Positions 23,961 to 33,612 of a stretch of 48,458 bases of DNA are shown here, piece after piece. Within the stretch, counting starts at the first letter, position 1. The number at the start of each line of letters is the position of its first letter. The notes below the pieces were generated by a model. The model made no database searches. It was given only the letters and a program-made list of their open reading frames with translations, and was not told the origin of the DNA. This stretch comes from Chloroflexota bacterium (GTDB taxonomy: Bacteria > Chloroflexota > Dehalococcoidia > Lucifugimonadales > Lucifugimonadaceae), in NCBI GenBank assembly GCA_018649665.1, contig JABIHL010000120.1:1-48458 (forward strand), in the 5' to 3' direction. A program made the position numbers and the translations under genes.

Positions 23961-26555
23961 ATGCCAACATCCCAGCAAACTTCTCTGATCGTTGAACTCG
24001 ACAGCCCTGCAGCCCTCGATTCAACAATCGTAGGCAGCAAGGCAGCTTCCGTAGCCGAGCTCGTGAAAATAGGCGCAACAGTTCCCGCCGGATTCTCGAT
24101 ACCGGCAAGCATATTCACCGATTTCGTCTCGCCGCTAAAAAACGATATCGCCAACGCGCTATCGAACGTCGATATCGAAAACGTTCCATCAGCATTCGAA
24201 GCCTCAAGCGCAATATTCGAACTACTAAACTCGGCGCCAACTCCAGCCGGGCTTCTTGAAGCCATCGCCGATCGAATCGGTGATGAAACCGGAGCACTCG
24301 CAGTTCGTTCTTCAGCCACCGCCGAAGACCTAGAAGGCGCATCGTTTGCCGGGATGTACGACACCTTTCTGGACGCCACCGACGCAAAGTCGGTACTCGG
24401 CCGGGTTCGAGACGTATGGGCGTCGTACTACACCGGCAGAGCTATCTCGTACCGAGAACGCCAGGGCATTCCGCACGAAACTGGCTCGATGGCTGTACTC
24501 GTGATGAAACTGGTGAACGCCGATGCTGGCGGAGTAGTGTTCACTCGTGATCCACGAGACGGAACCGACCAAATACTCATCAATGTTGCGCTCGGACTCG
24601 GCGAAGGCGTCGTGTCCGGCGAGGCTCAGGCAGATTCGTTCACGCTAAACTCTGAAACGTTCGAGATCACAAACAGGAACGTCCTCGATAAAGCATGGAT
24701 GTTCGTTCAAGGAACAGCCGGTTCTACAGATAAAGTCCCTGTCCCTGCCGCCAAACGAAGTTCACCTGCGTTATCCGACGAACAACTCCTCGCCACTGCT
24801 AAAGCTGCAATCGTTATCAAAGAAGCATCCGGCAACGATCGAGACATCGAATTTGCCGTCGTCGGCGATACAGTCCACATCCTCCAGTCACGACCAGTAA
24901 CGACTGGAACGAAGCCGGAAACAGGTCCTGCAGTCGACGTCGACTGGGACAATCCCGGAGACGAAAAACTCCATTGGACGTCTGGTGCCAAAACTCCGAC
25001 ACTTCCGCTGGTATCCGACTACGTGAAAATGTCAGGCATCGCTGAAAAGCGATCTGTCGAATTTACGGGTCAGTACATGGGTCGACGGAACTTGAAAAAG
25101 TGGGTTCAAGGCTACGCCTACACCGCTGAATCGCCACGTGATCCCGAAGAGTTGAAAGCGCTCGGCATAAAACATCACCTGATGGGCAGGCGTCATCTTC
25201 AAAAACGCTCAACCTATTTCTACGATGTCGTCGAACCGGCACTCAAAAAGAACCTAGCAGAAATCGAAGCTACTCGACCTAGCAACGGCGCGCCCAGTCC
25301 CGTTCAAATCTCATACCTACGACGTGCGATGCAGCTTGCCGCCGATCATCAAAGCGATCTTCATTGGCGCTGCTGGGCAGGATTCAAAACGAAGGACGAT
25401 CTCGGCAAATTGTTCGCAGAAATAACCGGGCAACCGGAAGTCGAATCATCAGATCTGATCCTCGGTATCGATCACATGACCGCCAGATTGTCGGCTCGAA
25501 TGATTTCACTCTCGAAACTAGTGAGATCAGACGCCTGGCTAACAGAAGTATTCAAAACTCGTAACTACGATTCTCTGTTCGCACGCGGAAATGGCAGCCG
25601 TCCGGCAGTCGCAATATTCCGATCTCGATTCCGAGATTTCCTGAAAATATGGGGACGTCGTAACGGCATTGGTTACGGCACGGCCTGGAAGCCGACCGAT
25701 CCATCTTGGAACATGAAGCCTGAGATTCCTCTCGACTCGATAGGTTCGTTCGTGCGTCAGGACATCGATCAAGCCGGCCGTTCTCATTCCGATCTAGTGG
25801 CGAAACGCGAGGCGGCTATTACAGCTGTTCGAAAAAAAATCGGCCGAAATACGAAGCTACGCGAGACCTTTGAATTCGAACTTTACCGTGGCACTGAACA
25901 CATCAGGATGATGGAGAACCACAACTACCTCATCGAGCAGTGCACCTTCGGTGAATACCGAGAAGCCATCAACCGAGCGGGCGAATCGCTAGTTCGTGAA
26001 GGTTCGATCGATACAGCGAACGACATCTTCTACCTAACGCTCAAACAGCTCGACGAAGCCGCCGATAAAGACGACTATTCAGTGTTAGGAAGTCTCGTTA
26101 TTGAGGCGAAGGAAGAGTACACGGAGAACTCGAAACGGACTCCCTTCGAATACATCGGCACGAAGCCACCTGAAGAGAAGAAAGACGACACCGAAGAACC
26201 TCTTCGTGGTCTCAGTGAGGACGGCACAACGCTGCACGGCGAACCCTCGTCTGCAGGATCTTTCACGGGAGTAGCACGAGTCGTAATCACTCGAACTTCA
26301 ACGCCGCCCGATGTACGCAAAGGCGAAATTCTCGTAACCGAAAATACCGGACCCGACTGGGTGCCCGTGTTTCCTTTACTTGGAGGACTCGTTCTCGACG
26401 GCGGCGACAACTTCCAGCATGCATCGTTAATCGCAAGGGAATACGGAATTCCCTGCGTGATTCAAACGAAGGATGCCACAGCCAAAATCGCCGACGGCCA
26501 ACTAATCGAAGTAAACGGCACCACCGGAACAGTCACCCTAAACCCGATGGTTTAG
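23961..26555 (+). CDS. Rifampicin-phosphotransferase-like / PEP-synthase-related swivelling phosphotransferase
   Basis: An 864-residue protein with three parts. The N-terminal ATP-binding domain of the PEP-synthase/PPDK type (about 1-320) has VGSKAASVAEL, AVRSSATAEDL and QSRPVTTG. A large middle region (about 330-760) is not recognised beyond similarity in layout. The C-terminal phosphohistidine swivel domain (about 780-864) ends in VNGTTGTVTL. The PEP/pyruvate TIM barrel of true PEP synthase is absent, so the order matches rifampicin phosphotransferase (864 residues is also its usual length). The catalytic His820 is in DNFQHASLIARE, where most relatives have TSHAA. ATG 23961 is preferred; the open frame upstream overlaps the secG terminator. 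The natural substrate is unknown. Confidence 0.75.
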   Translation: MPTSQQTSLIVELDSPAALDSTIVGSKAASVAELVKIGATVPAGFSIPASIFTDFVSPLKNDIANALSNVDIENVPSAFEASSAIFELLNSAPTPAGLLEAIADRIGDETGALAVRSSATAEDLEGASFAGMYDTFLDATDAKSVLGRVRDVWASYYTGRAISYRERQGIPHETGSMAVLVMKLVNADAGGVVFTRDPRDGTDQILINVALGLGEGVVSGEAQADSFTLNSETFEITNRNVLDKAWMFVQGTAGSTDKVPVPAAKRSSPALSDEQLLATAKAAIVIKEASGNDRDIEFAVVGDTVHILQSRPVTTGTKPETGPAVDVDWDNPGDEKLHWTSGAKTPTLPLVSDYVKMSGIAEKRSVEFTGQYMGRRNLKKWVQGYAYTAESPRDPEELKALGIKHHLMGRRHLQKRSTYFYDVVEPALKKNLAEIEATRPSNGAPSPVQISYLRRAMQLAADHQSDLHWRCWAGFKTKDDLGKLFAEITGQPEVESSDLILGIDHMTARLSARMISLSKLVRSDAWLTEVFKTRNYDSLFARGNGSRPAVAIFRSRFRDFLKIWGRRNGIGYGTAWKPTDPSWNMKPEIPLDSIGSFVRQDIDQAGRSHSDLVAKREAAITAVRKKIGRNTKLRETFEFELYRGTEHIRMMENHNYLIEQCTFGEYREAINRAGESLVREGSIDTANDIFYLTLKQLDEAADKDDYSVLGSLVIEAKEEYTENSKRTPFEYIGTKPPEEKKDDTEEPLRGLSEDGTTLHGEPSSAGSFTGVARVVITRTSTPPDVRKGEILVTENTGPDWVPVFPLLGGLVLDGGDNFQHASLIAREYGIPCVIQTKDATAKIADGQLIEVNGTTGTVTLNPMV

Positions 26556-26601
26556 GTGACAACTAACGTCGTCTAAGCGAACAACGACCGTGCAGTCCAA
26601 C

Positions 26602-27963
26602 CTACTTGCGCGTCCACTCCGTCTCGCCGCCCGTGTCGGAAATCGAAATTCCGGCAGCATCCAGTTGATCTCGCACAGCATCAGCATCGCCCCACCGCTT
26701 CTCGGCTCGGGCGTCCTTACGTTTCTGAACAAGCGCACCAACTTCAGTATCACTAAGTCCAACAGCTTTCTTCGGTGGAGCTCCCAGATTGAAACCAAGT
26801 GCACCGGTCAATTCACGAACCAATTCCGCAGCAGCTGAAACATCGTTACCGTCTGCACGAGTGCGATTCATCTTTCGGCAAAGATCGAAGATCGCAGCCA
26901 ACGCCTGAGGAGTGTTCAAATCGTCATCCATCGCGTCGATGAATCGACGTTTGAACGGTTCAGGATCCAGCGATTTCTCTGAAACCACTGCCACGGCCTC
27001 AACCGCTTGCCTAATCCGACGCATCGAACGTTCCGCATCGCCGATCAGCTTCTTGTCCAAAAGAGGATTGGTTCTGTAGTGACTCTGCAAAATCCATAGT
27101 CGGATAGCGTCGGAACTAAACTCCTCAAGAGCCGAGTTCACGTTGAACGCGTTGCCTAACGACTTGCTCATCGCCGCACCCGTAGTGCGAAGCAATCCGT
27201 TGTGCATCCACACGCCAGAAAACGGCGTTTTTCCAGAAGCCGATTCGCTTTGAGCGACCTCGTTTTCGTGGTGCGGGAAAATTAAATCAAGTCCGCCACC
27301 GTGAATGTCGATCTGTTCACCCAAATGCTTGAACGCCATCGCCGAGCACTCGATGTGCCACCCGGGTCGACCCGGACCCCACGGACTATCCCAGTTCGGT
27401 TCCTCAGGTTTCACTGCTTTCCAAAGAGCAAAATCGGCAGGGTCTTCCTTGCCGCTTTCCTCGTTGCGAGTTCCCTCGATCATTTCATCGATATTCTGAC
27501 CGCTCAGCTTGCCGTAGTCCGACTTACTGCGAACCCGGTAGTACACTGACCCGCTGAGTTCATACGCAGCTTCGGCATCGATCAACCGCTTGATCAGCTC
27601 GATGATCTCCGGCATATCCTCAGTCGCCCGGGGATGCACCGCCGCACGTCGAACATTCAGTCCATCTGCCGATTTGAAGAACGACTCGATGTACTTCTCA
27701 GTGATCTCCTGCCACGGAACCTTGTCAGCATTGGCGCGATTAATAATCTTGTCGTCAACGTCGGTGAAGTTCTGAACTTTCTTGACCTTGAACCCTCGAA
27801 ATTCGAGGTAACGATCAAGAACATCGAACACGATGCTGCTAAGCGCGTGACCCAGATGAGAGTCGTCGTAGACCGTCACCCCACAAACGTACATTTTGAC
27901 TTCTTCGCCCAGGGGCTTGAATTCTTCTTTTTTGCGGGTGAGCGAGTTGTAGAGCTGAATCAT
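26602..27963 (-). CDS. cysS: Cysteinyl-tRNA synthetase
   Basis: A 453-residue class I aminoacyl-tRNA synthetase charging tRNA(Cys). The zinc-binding Cys27 is in MYVCGVTVYD, the HIGH motif reads HLGH (36-39), the second zinc Cys is in WHIECSAMA with the HHENE His/Glu, and the KMSKS loop reads AMSKSLGN. The C-terminal DALR-like and anticodon regions are present (DDLNTPQALAA). It starts 24 bp after the ispDF stop on the same strand, probably in one operon with it, and converges with the phosphotransferase gene (46 bp apart). Confidence 0.95.
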   Translation of the reverse strand: MIQLYNSLTRKKEEFKPLGEEVKMYVCGVTVYDDSHLGHALSSIVFDVLDRYLEFRGFKVKKVQNFTDVDDKIINRANADKVPWQEITEKYIESFFKSADGLNVRRAAVHPRATEDMPEIIELIKRLIDAEAAYELSGSVYYRVRSKSDYGKLSGQNIDEMIEGTRNEESGKEDPADFALWKAVKPEEPNWDSPWGPGRPGWHIECSAMAFKHLGEQIDIHGGGLDLIFPHHENEVAQSESASGKTPFSGVWMHNGLLRTTGAAMSKSLGNAFNVNSALEEFSSDAIRLWILQSHYRTNPLLDKKLIGDAERSMRRIRQAVEAVAVVSEKSLDPEPFKRRFIDAMDDDLNTPQALAAIFDLCRKMNRTRADGNDVSAAAELVRELTGALGFNLGAPPKKAVGLSDTEVGALVQKRKDARAEKRWGDADAVRDQLDAAGISISDTGGETEWTRK

Positions 27964-27987
27964 TCGTTTTTGGGAACTACTTTTGTT

Positions 27988-29205
27988 CTAAGATTTTGTG
28001 GCGGCAACTAGTGTAGCGATTGCTTGAGCAGCAATGCCCTCGCCCGCGCCAATTGCGCCAACGTGATCGGTCGACGTTACTTTTACGTTAATGCTGGAAT
28101 TTTCCAGCCCACTTATCACGCCGATATTGGCTGCCATATCTGGCGCCACCGACGCGAGTCGCGGTCTCTGTGCAATGATCGTAGCATCGACATGCGACAC
28201 CAGCCATCCAGCTTCCAGTGCGCGTCGGGCAGACTCGGCGATAAATTGTGCCGAATCGAAATCGGCGTATCGTTCGTCTGACGATGGGAATCGACCGCCT
28301 AGATCGCCCAGACCAGCCGCACCAAGAATCGCACTGGCGATCGAGTGAAATAGAACATCGCCATCGGAATGCCCATCAAGGTGATGATCGAACTCGACAT
28401 CAACTCCACCAAGTCGCAACGGTCCGCCATCCTTAAGACCGTGCCCATCGAAGCCAATCCCGAATCGAGAGCCTTCAACTGCGGCACCTGATTGCGCCAC
28501 AGCACCGACCTGCCGTCTTCCGAGAATTAGAGTTGCAAGTTCAAGATCTTCCGGCGTAGTGATCTTTATGTTGTCGTTCGATCCAGTGAAGATAGCAACC
28601 AGCCCACCGACCGTCTCGACCATCGAGGCATCGTCGGTTACGTCTTCATCAGTCATCTCGTGTGCTGTGTTCAGCACATCAAACCTGAATATCTGGGGAG
28701 TCTGAATCGCCCACATCTCCGACCTATCGGGTGTCGAAGTGACAACCCGATGCGGAGCCGTCTTAATCGTGTCTTTCACCGGAACGGCGGCAATTCCCGC
28801 CCCTATCTTCATCGCAGCTCGTAGGCCGCGCTCGATCATCTCCTGATCGACAAACGGGCGGGCGCCATCGTGCACCGCAACAAAATCTGGCGCACCACCG
28901 TCTAGGCCAGCGAGTAGATCAAGCCCGATCTTCACCGAATCCTGCCGACGCTCTCCACCAGCAACCACGGCAGCAACTTTCGTAAAACCACCAACGTTCA
29001 CAGCGTCGTTTCCTGCCTCAAGATTCTCGGACGACATTACAAGTACGACTGATCTGACTTCATCGAAATCTTCGAATACCCGTAGTGAATGAGAAATCAC
29101 AGTCTGGCCGCCCAACATGGCAACTTGCTTGTCGATTCCCTCCATACGAGAGCTTCGACCTGCCGCAACTACTACGACACCTAACCGACCCGGTTTACTG
29201 GTCAT
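27988..29205 (-). CDS. ispDF: Bifunctional IspD-IspF enzyme of the MEP pathway
   Basis: A 405-residue fusion. Residues 1-~235 are the CTP:2-C-methyl-D-erythritol 4-phosphate cytidylyltransferase (IspD: VVVAAGRSSRM with the CTP-binding loop, VAVHDGARPFVD, and TPQIFRFDVL). Residues ~245-405 are the 2,4-cyclodiphosphate synthase (IspF: metal-binding Asp and His in IGFDGHGL, third ligand in GHSDGDVLFHS, LGAAGLGDLGGRFP, and C-terminal VTSTDHVGAIGAGEGIAA). The enzymes catalyse non-consecutive MEP steps making isoprenoid precursors. ATG 29205 overlaps the upstream stop in ATGA, which supports that start. It probably forms an operon with the VTT genes and cysS. Confidence 0.93.
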   Translation of the reverse strand: MTSKPGRLGVVVVAAGRSSRMEGIDKQVAMLGGQTVISHSLRVFEDFDEVRSVVLVMSSENLEAGNDAVNVGGFTKVAAVVAGGERRQDSVKIGLDLLAGLDGGAPDFVAVHDGARPFVDQEMIERGLRAAMKIGAGIAAVPVKDTIKTAPHRVVTSTPDRSEMWAIQTPQIFRFDVLNTAHEMTDEDVTDDASMVETVGGLVAIFTGSNDNIKITTPEDLELATLILGRRQVGAVAQSGAAVEGSRFGIGFDGHGLKDGGPLRLGGVDVEFDHHLDGHSDGDVLFHSIASAILGAAGLGDLGGRFPSSDERYADFDSAQFIAESARRALEAGWLVSHVDATIIAQRPRLASVAPDMAANIGVISGLENSSINVKVTSTDHVGAIGAGEGIAAQAIATLVAATKS

Positions 29206-29867
29206 ACGAACAATCCCATAATCCAATCAATGCCCCAAACACAGGCGTAAGCAACCGATACCGATTTGATTGACTTCGCGACAAACACAATTACAACGAA
29301 TCTCTTAATCGGGTATCCAATGCTACCCGCTGCAACGCCAATTACATCGAACAGCGGGTTCGGAATCACTGCTCCAAAAAATAATATTATTCCACCACGC
29401 TTGCTAACCCACGAATGAACTCGCGGATAGAACCTGTTCTTTTCGAAAAACGATCGACCGGAAAGTCCGAGCATGTATCCGGTTAGCTCGCCAAGAGCCT
29501 CTGCCGACGCCGAAATCAATCCAATCGCTAACGGATTCAGCCCGAAGTCTGGAGCTGCTGCGATGCATACCGCTGCGGGTCCGGATATCGGCAGAATGAT
29601 CAACCCAGCGGCGATGAAATTGATGATCCAAAGCCCACCGTACCCAGCATTCTCAGCATTCAGTGAATCAGTGGCCCACATCACCACGCCAACAGTCACG
29701 AACGTAACGACAAACGCGATCATCGCTAATCTAAGCGCGTACTCACGATTCTTAGACAACCAAAGTTGAAAACCTTCTAATTGGATGCGGTCGACGTCCG
29801 CCCCATCGCCAATTGCAGGCGTTGAGTCGAGTTCGTTCGGTCTGTCGGATTGAGAAGATTCAGGCAT
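29202..29867 (-). CDS. VTT-domain (DedA/SNARE-associated family) membrane protein
   Basis: A 221-residue membrane protein. A polar N-terminal tail (about 45 residues) is followed by roughly five hydrophobic segments. The VTT core shows the re-entrant segment around 'LGELTGYMLG' (near 125), the basic 'RVHSWVSKRGG' stretch, and 'PNPLFDVIGVAAGSIGYP' (near 180). DedA/VTT proteins are linked to lipid scrambling or undecaprenyl-phosphate recycling in other bacteria; the role here is not proven. It overlaps ispDF by 4 bp and is paralogous to the next gene upstream. Confidence 0.82.
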   Translation of the reverse strand: MPESSQSDRPNELDSTPAIGDGADVDRIQLEGFQLWLSKNREYALRLAMIAFVVTFVTVGVVMWATDSLNAENAGYGGLWIINFIAAGLIILPISGPAAVCIAAAPDFGLNPLAIGLISASAEALGELTGYMLGLSGRSFFEKNRFYPRVHSWVSKRGGIILFFGAVIPNPLFDVIGVAAGSIGYPIKRFVVIVFVAKSIKSVSVAYACVWGIDWIMGLFV

Positions 29868-29931
29868 TGAAGGGAGTAATTATCCCAAATACGAAGCAAA
29901 GAGTGGGGATGAAAGATTCGGAAGTCGAAAT

Positions 29932-30573
29932 CTAAATTAGATCGACGAGCCACGAAATCGACTGCCGACACCCCTCAACAATGATCACAAACTTGATCAG
30001 CTTGCCAATTCCCACCCATAAAAAGAATTTTCGAATTGGGTAACCAAGCGAGCCGGCCGCGATCCCACCAATATCGAATAGTGGAATCGGTATAACAGCG
30101 AGAATAAATAATGCGAAGCCACCTCGTTTTACAACCCAAGCATGAATTCGGTCGTAATAGCGAGATTTCTGGATGACACCCTGACTACCGTAACCGGCAA
30201 GATATCCGGTTACTTCACCAATGGTTGCACCAGTTGCAGCAGCAACCGCTAAACCAAAGGAATTCAGACCGAGCTCAGACGTCGCAGCCGCACACACAGC
30301 CGCCCAGCCGGGAAGTGGAACAATAACCGCTGCCGAACCAATCAGGTTTGCGAGAAATGCTCCCCAGTAACCCGCCGATCCGATCTGAACCAGATCGAAT
30401 ACCCAAGCAACGGTTCCGCCCACTACCGATGAAAGCACCACGGTCCACAGAATCGTCTGATACGCGCGATTATGTTTCGCTGCAAATTTAGCGAATTTTC
30501 CACTACTTGAATTAACTCTTGAGGCTTCCGAGATCTGATCTGACTGGTCTGTCACATTCGCATAGTACGTCAC
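29932..30573 (-). CDS. VTT-domain membrane protein, tandem paralogue
   Basis: A 213-residue protein collinear with the neighbouring VTT protein: polar N-terminal tail, helices, 'IGEVTGYLAGYGSQG', 'RIHAWVVKRGGFALF' and 'PIPLFDIGGIAAGSLGYP'. The two copies have diverged considerably, so the duplication is old or they were selected for different partners. The start is GTG at 30573 with no clear ribosome site; another GTG at 30555 is possible. A perfect 15-bp inverted repeat lies just upstream, between this gene and clpC. Confidence 0.82.
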   Translation of the reverse strand: MTYYANVTDQSDQISEASRVNSSSGKFAKFAAKHNRAYQTILWTVVLSSVVGGTVAWVFDLVQIGSAGYWGAFLANLIGSAAVIVPLPGWAAVCAAATSELGLNSFGLAVAAATGATIGEVTGYLAGYGSQGVIQKSRYYDRIHAWVVKRGGFALFILAVIPIPLFDIGGIAAGSLGYPIRKFFLWVGIGKLIKFVIIVEGCRQSISWLVDLI

Positions 30574-30580
30574 GTAACGC

Positions 30581-30629
30581 GAATAGACCTCGCTTCACCA
30601 CCCGATTAGGTATAAAGCGAGGTCTATTC
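30581..30629. terminator. Perfect 15-bp inverted repeat between clpC and the VTT gene
   Basis: GAATAGACCTCGCTT (30581-30595) pairs perfectly with AAGCGAGGTCTATTC (30615-30629) across a 19-base loop. It lies 37-86 bp downstream of the clpC stop, where a terminator is expected, but no T-run follows on either strand. It may be a factor-dependent terminator, an mRNA-stabilising hairpin or a protein site. Confidence 0.5.
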
Positions 30630-30666
30630 TCATAACTATTTCACTCATATCCAACGAACGATCGAG

Positions 30667-33180
30667 CTACTTGGTAACCGTTTCTTTGGCCGTCTCGTCC
30701 GTCAGTGGCTCGCTGGTCACTTTTGTTTCAGCAGTATTAGTGTCTTCAACACTGCCCTCAGCAAACGTAATTTCGCCATCAGATTCACCGATCACAATGT
30801 GCGATCCTTCAGGAAACTCTCCCGCAAGCAACCGCTTCGACAATGGACTCTCGACGTAACGCTGAATCGCCCTCTTGAGCGGTCGCGCTCCGTACATTCG
30901 GTCGAATCCAGTTTTAGCGAGCCACTCTCTCGCATCAGAAGTCAGGGAGATCGAAACTTTGAGATCCTCGACTCGTTCAGATACCTCACCCATGAACTTA
31001 TCGACGATCAAGACAATGTCTTCCTGAGTCAGTGAATCAAAAACGATGAACTCATCCAAGCGGTTCAAGAATTCAGGCTTGAACTTCTGCTTCAAAGCAT
31101 CTTCGACGTTCATCCTAGATCGAGCGCTTTCCGACTCTTCACGCGACTGCTTGTTGAACCCAAATGCCTGTTGAGAAACCCCTTCAGAGCCCAAGTTACT
31201 GGTCATGATGATGATCGTATTTCGGAAATCCACAGTTCGACCGTGGCTATCCGTTAGACGACCGTCGTCCAAAACCTGCAACAGCGTGTTGAATACGTCA
31301 GGGTGCGCCTTTTCAATTTCGTCGAACAGAACGACCGAAAACGGACGCCTGCGAACTGCTTCAGTGAGATGACCAGCTTCGTCGTAACCAACGTACCCCG
31401 GAGGTGCTCCGATCAACTTTGAAACAGTGTGCCTCTCTTGGTACTCCGACATGTCGACCCGGATCATATTGTCCTCGTCGTCAAACATGAATTCGGCAAG
31501 TGCACGAGCGAGCTCGGTCTTACCTACACCCGTAGGACCCAAGAAGATGAAACTACCAATAGGACGCTTAGGATCTTTCAGACCCGCCCTCGCCCTGCGC
31601 ACTGCATCAGCGAGAACTTCGACTGCTCGATCCTGACCGATCACACGTGTGTGCAATCGTTCTTCCAACTTCAATAGACGATCACCCTCGCCTTCGACCA
31701 ATCGAGTAACTGGAATTCCAGTTCGCTCGGCGATCAAGCTCGCTATGTCCTGATCGGTAACAATCTCGCTAACCACGTGAGTTTTATCCCACTCACGTTT
31801 CGCAAGTTCGTACTCTTCAAGCGCACGTAGCTTTTCAGCCTTGGCGTGAGCCGCCTTTTCGTAATCGCCACGTGCCGAAGCCGATTCTTCCTCTTCATCC
31901 AAACGCTGCAGCTCAACCTGCATATCGTTCAATTCAGAAGGCATTAGTTCGTTTTCGATACGGTTCTTCGCCGAAGCTTCATCTATCAGGTCAACAGCCT
32001 TATCCGGCAACAACCTATCTGAGATATATCGAGCCGAAAGCTGCACTGCAGCTTCCAATGCCGACTGTTCAATCGTGAACCCGTGGTGCTGTTCGTAGCG
32101 AGGTCGCAGAGTTTCGAGCATCTCGATAGCCGTTTCAACGTCGGGTTCTTCAACCCAAACAGGCGAGAACCGGCGCTCCAAAGCAGGATCGGCTTCGATG
32201 TAACGACGGTACTCGTTAGGAGTAGTCGCCCCAATGGTCTGCAATTCACCTCGAGCAAGCGCAGGCTTCATCATGTTTGAAGCATCGAGGGCGCCATCGC
32301 CCGCACCTGCACCTACAACGGTGTGAATCTCGTCGATGAAAAGTACGATCTCTCCAGAAGCCTGACGAATTTCGTCCATCACGGCTTTCAGACGTTCTTC
32401 GAACTCACCTCTGAACTTCGCTCCGGCAACCAACGAGCCCATTTCGAGCGCAATTACCCGACGACCTTGAAGGCTAAGCGGAACGTCGCCAGCAACAATT
32501 CGTTGCGCTAACCCCTCAGCGACCGCGGTCTTACCGACTCCGGCATCACCGATCAGCACTGGATTGTTCTTGGTACGACGAGTGAGGGTTTGCATCACTC
32601 GACGAATTTCGAGGTCGCGACCTACTACCGGGTCAAGCCGACCCTCACGAGCCAGATCAGTCAAATCAACGCTGTACTTCGAAAGCGCTTTGTACTTGCT
32701 CTCGGCACGTGGATCGGTGACTCTCGCTGAGCCACGAACTTCCAATAGCGCCTGATAAACACGTTCTTCAGTGATGTTGTGACCGGTAAATATCTCGGCG
32801 ATGTCACCACTCGACTCTTTAGCAATTGCCACCAATAGATGATCGGCCCCAATCAACTCATCCTTGAGACGGTTGGCCTCTTCTTTGGCAACTTCAATAG
32901 CCTTCTGGACCCGAGGCGTCGGGTAAATCTGAGGCTGCTGCGAAGAACCACCAACTTTGGGCGATTCTTCGAGTTTCGCTTCGAGTTCTTTCAACAGATC
33001 ACCCACATCGACCCCAAGTTCTTCGAGGATCTTTGCCGATAGTGAATTCTCGATCTGAAGAAGACCCGAAAGTAGGTGTTCAGCGTCCCATTGACTATGA
33101 CGCATCTGCACAACCAACTGTTGCGACGCGCCCAAGGCGGCCTGAGCCTGCTCTGTAAAATCTTCCTGTTTCAGTACCAT
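30667..33180 (-). CDS. clpC: Clp-family AAA+ unfoldase, ClpC type
   Basis: An 837-residue two-ring AAA+ protein. It has two Clp_N repeats (1-150), Walker A1 GDAGVGKT (211-218) with Walker B1 VLFIDEIHT, and Walker A2 GPTGVGKTE with Walker B2 [15 protein letters not shown]. The middle domain is short and UVR-like ([16 protein letters not shown]), unlike the long ClpB coiled coil. A GFN loop (AFGFNKQ) matches the ClpP-docking tripeptide of ClpC. It therefore most likely feeds substrates to ClpP rather than acting as a ClpB disaggregase. It follows dnaJ and hspR, which suggests heat control by HspR. The C-terminal ~35 residues are Thr/Glu-rich and variable. Confidence 0.88.
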   Translation of the reverse strand: MVLKQEDFTEQAQAALGASQQLVVQMRHSQWDAEHLLSGLLQIENSLSAKILEELGVDVGDLLKELEAKLEESPKVGGSSQQPQIYPTPRVQKAIEVAKEEANRLKDELIGADHLLVAIAKESSGDIAEIFTGHNITEERVYQALLEVRGSARVTDPRAESKYKALSKYSVDLTDLAREGRLDPVVGRDLEIRRVMQTLTRRTKNNPVLIGDAGVGKTAVAEGLAQRIVAGDVPLSLQGRRVIALEMGSLVAGAKFRGEFEERLKAVMDEIRQASGEIVLFIDEIHTVVGAGAGDGALDASNMMKPALARGELQTIGATTPNEYRRYIEADPALERRFSPVWVEEPDVETAIEMLETLRPRYEQHHGFTIEQSALEAAVQLSARYISDRLLPDKAVDLIDEASAKNRIENELMPSELNDMQVELQRLDEEEESASARGDYEKAAHAKAEKLRALEEYELAKREWDKTHVVSEIVTDQDIASLIAERTGIPVTRLVEGEGDRLLKLEERLHTRVIGQDRAVEVLADAVRRARAGLKDPKRPIGSFIFLGPTGVGKTELARALAEFMFDDEDNMIRVDMSEYQERHTVSKLIGAPPGYVGYDEAGHLTEAVRRRPFSVVLFDEIEKAHPDVFNTLLQVLDDGRLTDSHGRTVDFRNTIIIMTSNLGSEGVSQQAFGFNKQSREESESARSRMNVEDALKQKFKPEFLNRLDEFIVFDSLTQEDIVLIVDKFMGEVSERVEDLKVSISLTSDAREWLAKTGFDRMYGARPLKRAIQRYVESPLSKRLLAGEFPEGSHIVIGESDGEITFAEGSVEDTNTAETKVTSEPLTDETAKETVTK

Positions 33181-33285
33181 CGTTTTTCGTGTTCCTTTTT
33201 GAGTAACAATTGCTCCTGCCGTCTGGTCGGTTCAACAACCGGTTTGGCTTTCCGCCCGATTAGGATCGAAGTGGAGTTTGATTTA

Positions 33286-33612
33286 CTAGCCCGGTAGCTT
33301 CGTCTGACCTTCTCGTAACTTGACTATCTCGACCGTCAAGTCCTGCACATGTGATTCCAATCGATCGATCCGATTCAAAAGTTTCGACATTACTTCGATG
33401 CCAGCGAGATTCAAACCGAACTCTTCCTTCCATCGCAATATCTGTTGAATCAACTGCACATCACGGTTCGAGTAGAGGCGAGTTCCACCGCTCGACCGTT
33501 GCGGAATAACCAACTCCCAGCGCTCATAATTTCGAAGCGTCTGTTGGTGAACTCCACACATTGATGCAACGATTCCGATGGCGAACACCGGATCGTTGTG
33601 TCCCATCGTCAT
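33286..33612 (-). CDS. hspR: Heat-shock repressor HspR (MerR family)
   Basis: A 108-residue MerR-type regulator. The winged helix-turn-helix begins FAIGIVASMCGVHQQTLRNY and continues ERWELVIPQRSSGGTRLYS, the hallmark of HspR. It ends in a leucine-rich dimerisation coil (LLNRIDRLESHVQDL). HspR represses chaperone operons, usually its own, at HAIR inverted repeats and works with DnaK. The start overlaps the dnaJ stop in ATGA. The gene order dnaJ-hspR with Clp downstream is typical of HspR autoregulated operons. No clear HAIR site was found nearby. Confidence 0.9.
   Translation of the reverse strand: MTMGHNDPVFAIGIVASMCGVHQQTLRNYERWELVIPQRSSGGTRLYSNRDVQLIQQILRWKEEFGLNLAGIEVMSKLLNRIDRLESHVQDLTVEIVKLREGQTKLPG

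Noticed and set aside
23961-26555. Annotation as a true PEP synthase or pyruvate phosphate dikinase
   Set aside because: The C-terminal PEP/pyruvate-binding barrel is absent; the protein ends with the swivel His domain.
30667-33180. Annotation as the disaggregase ClpB
   Set aside because: The middle domain is short and UVR-like and a GFN ClpP-docking loop is present, both of ClpC type.
33181-33285. HAIR-like site ahead of clpC (minus-strand ACTCAAA half)
   Set aside because: Only one half-site resembles HAIR; the partner half matches 4 of 7 bases.
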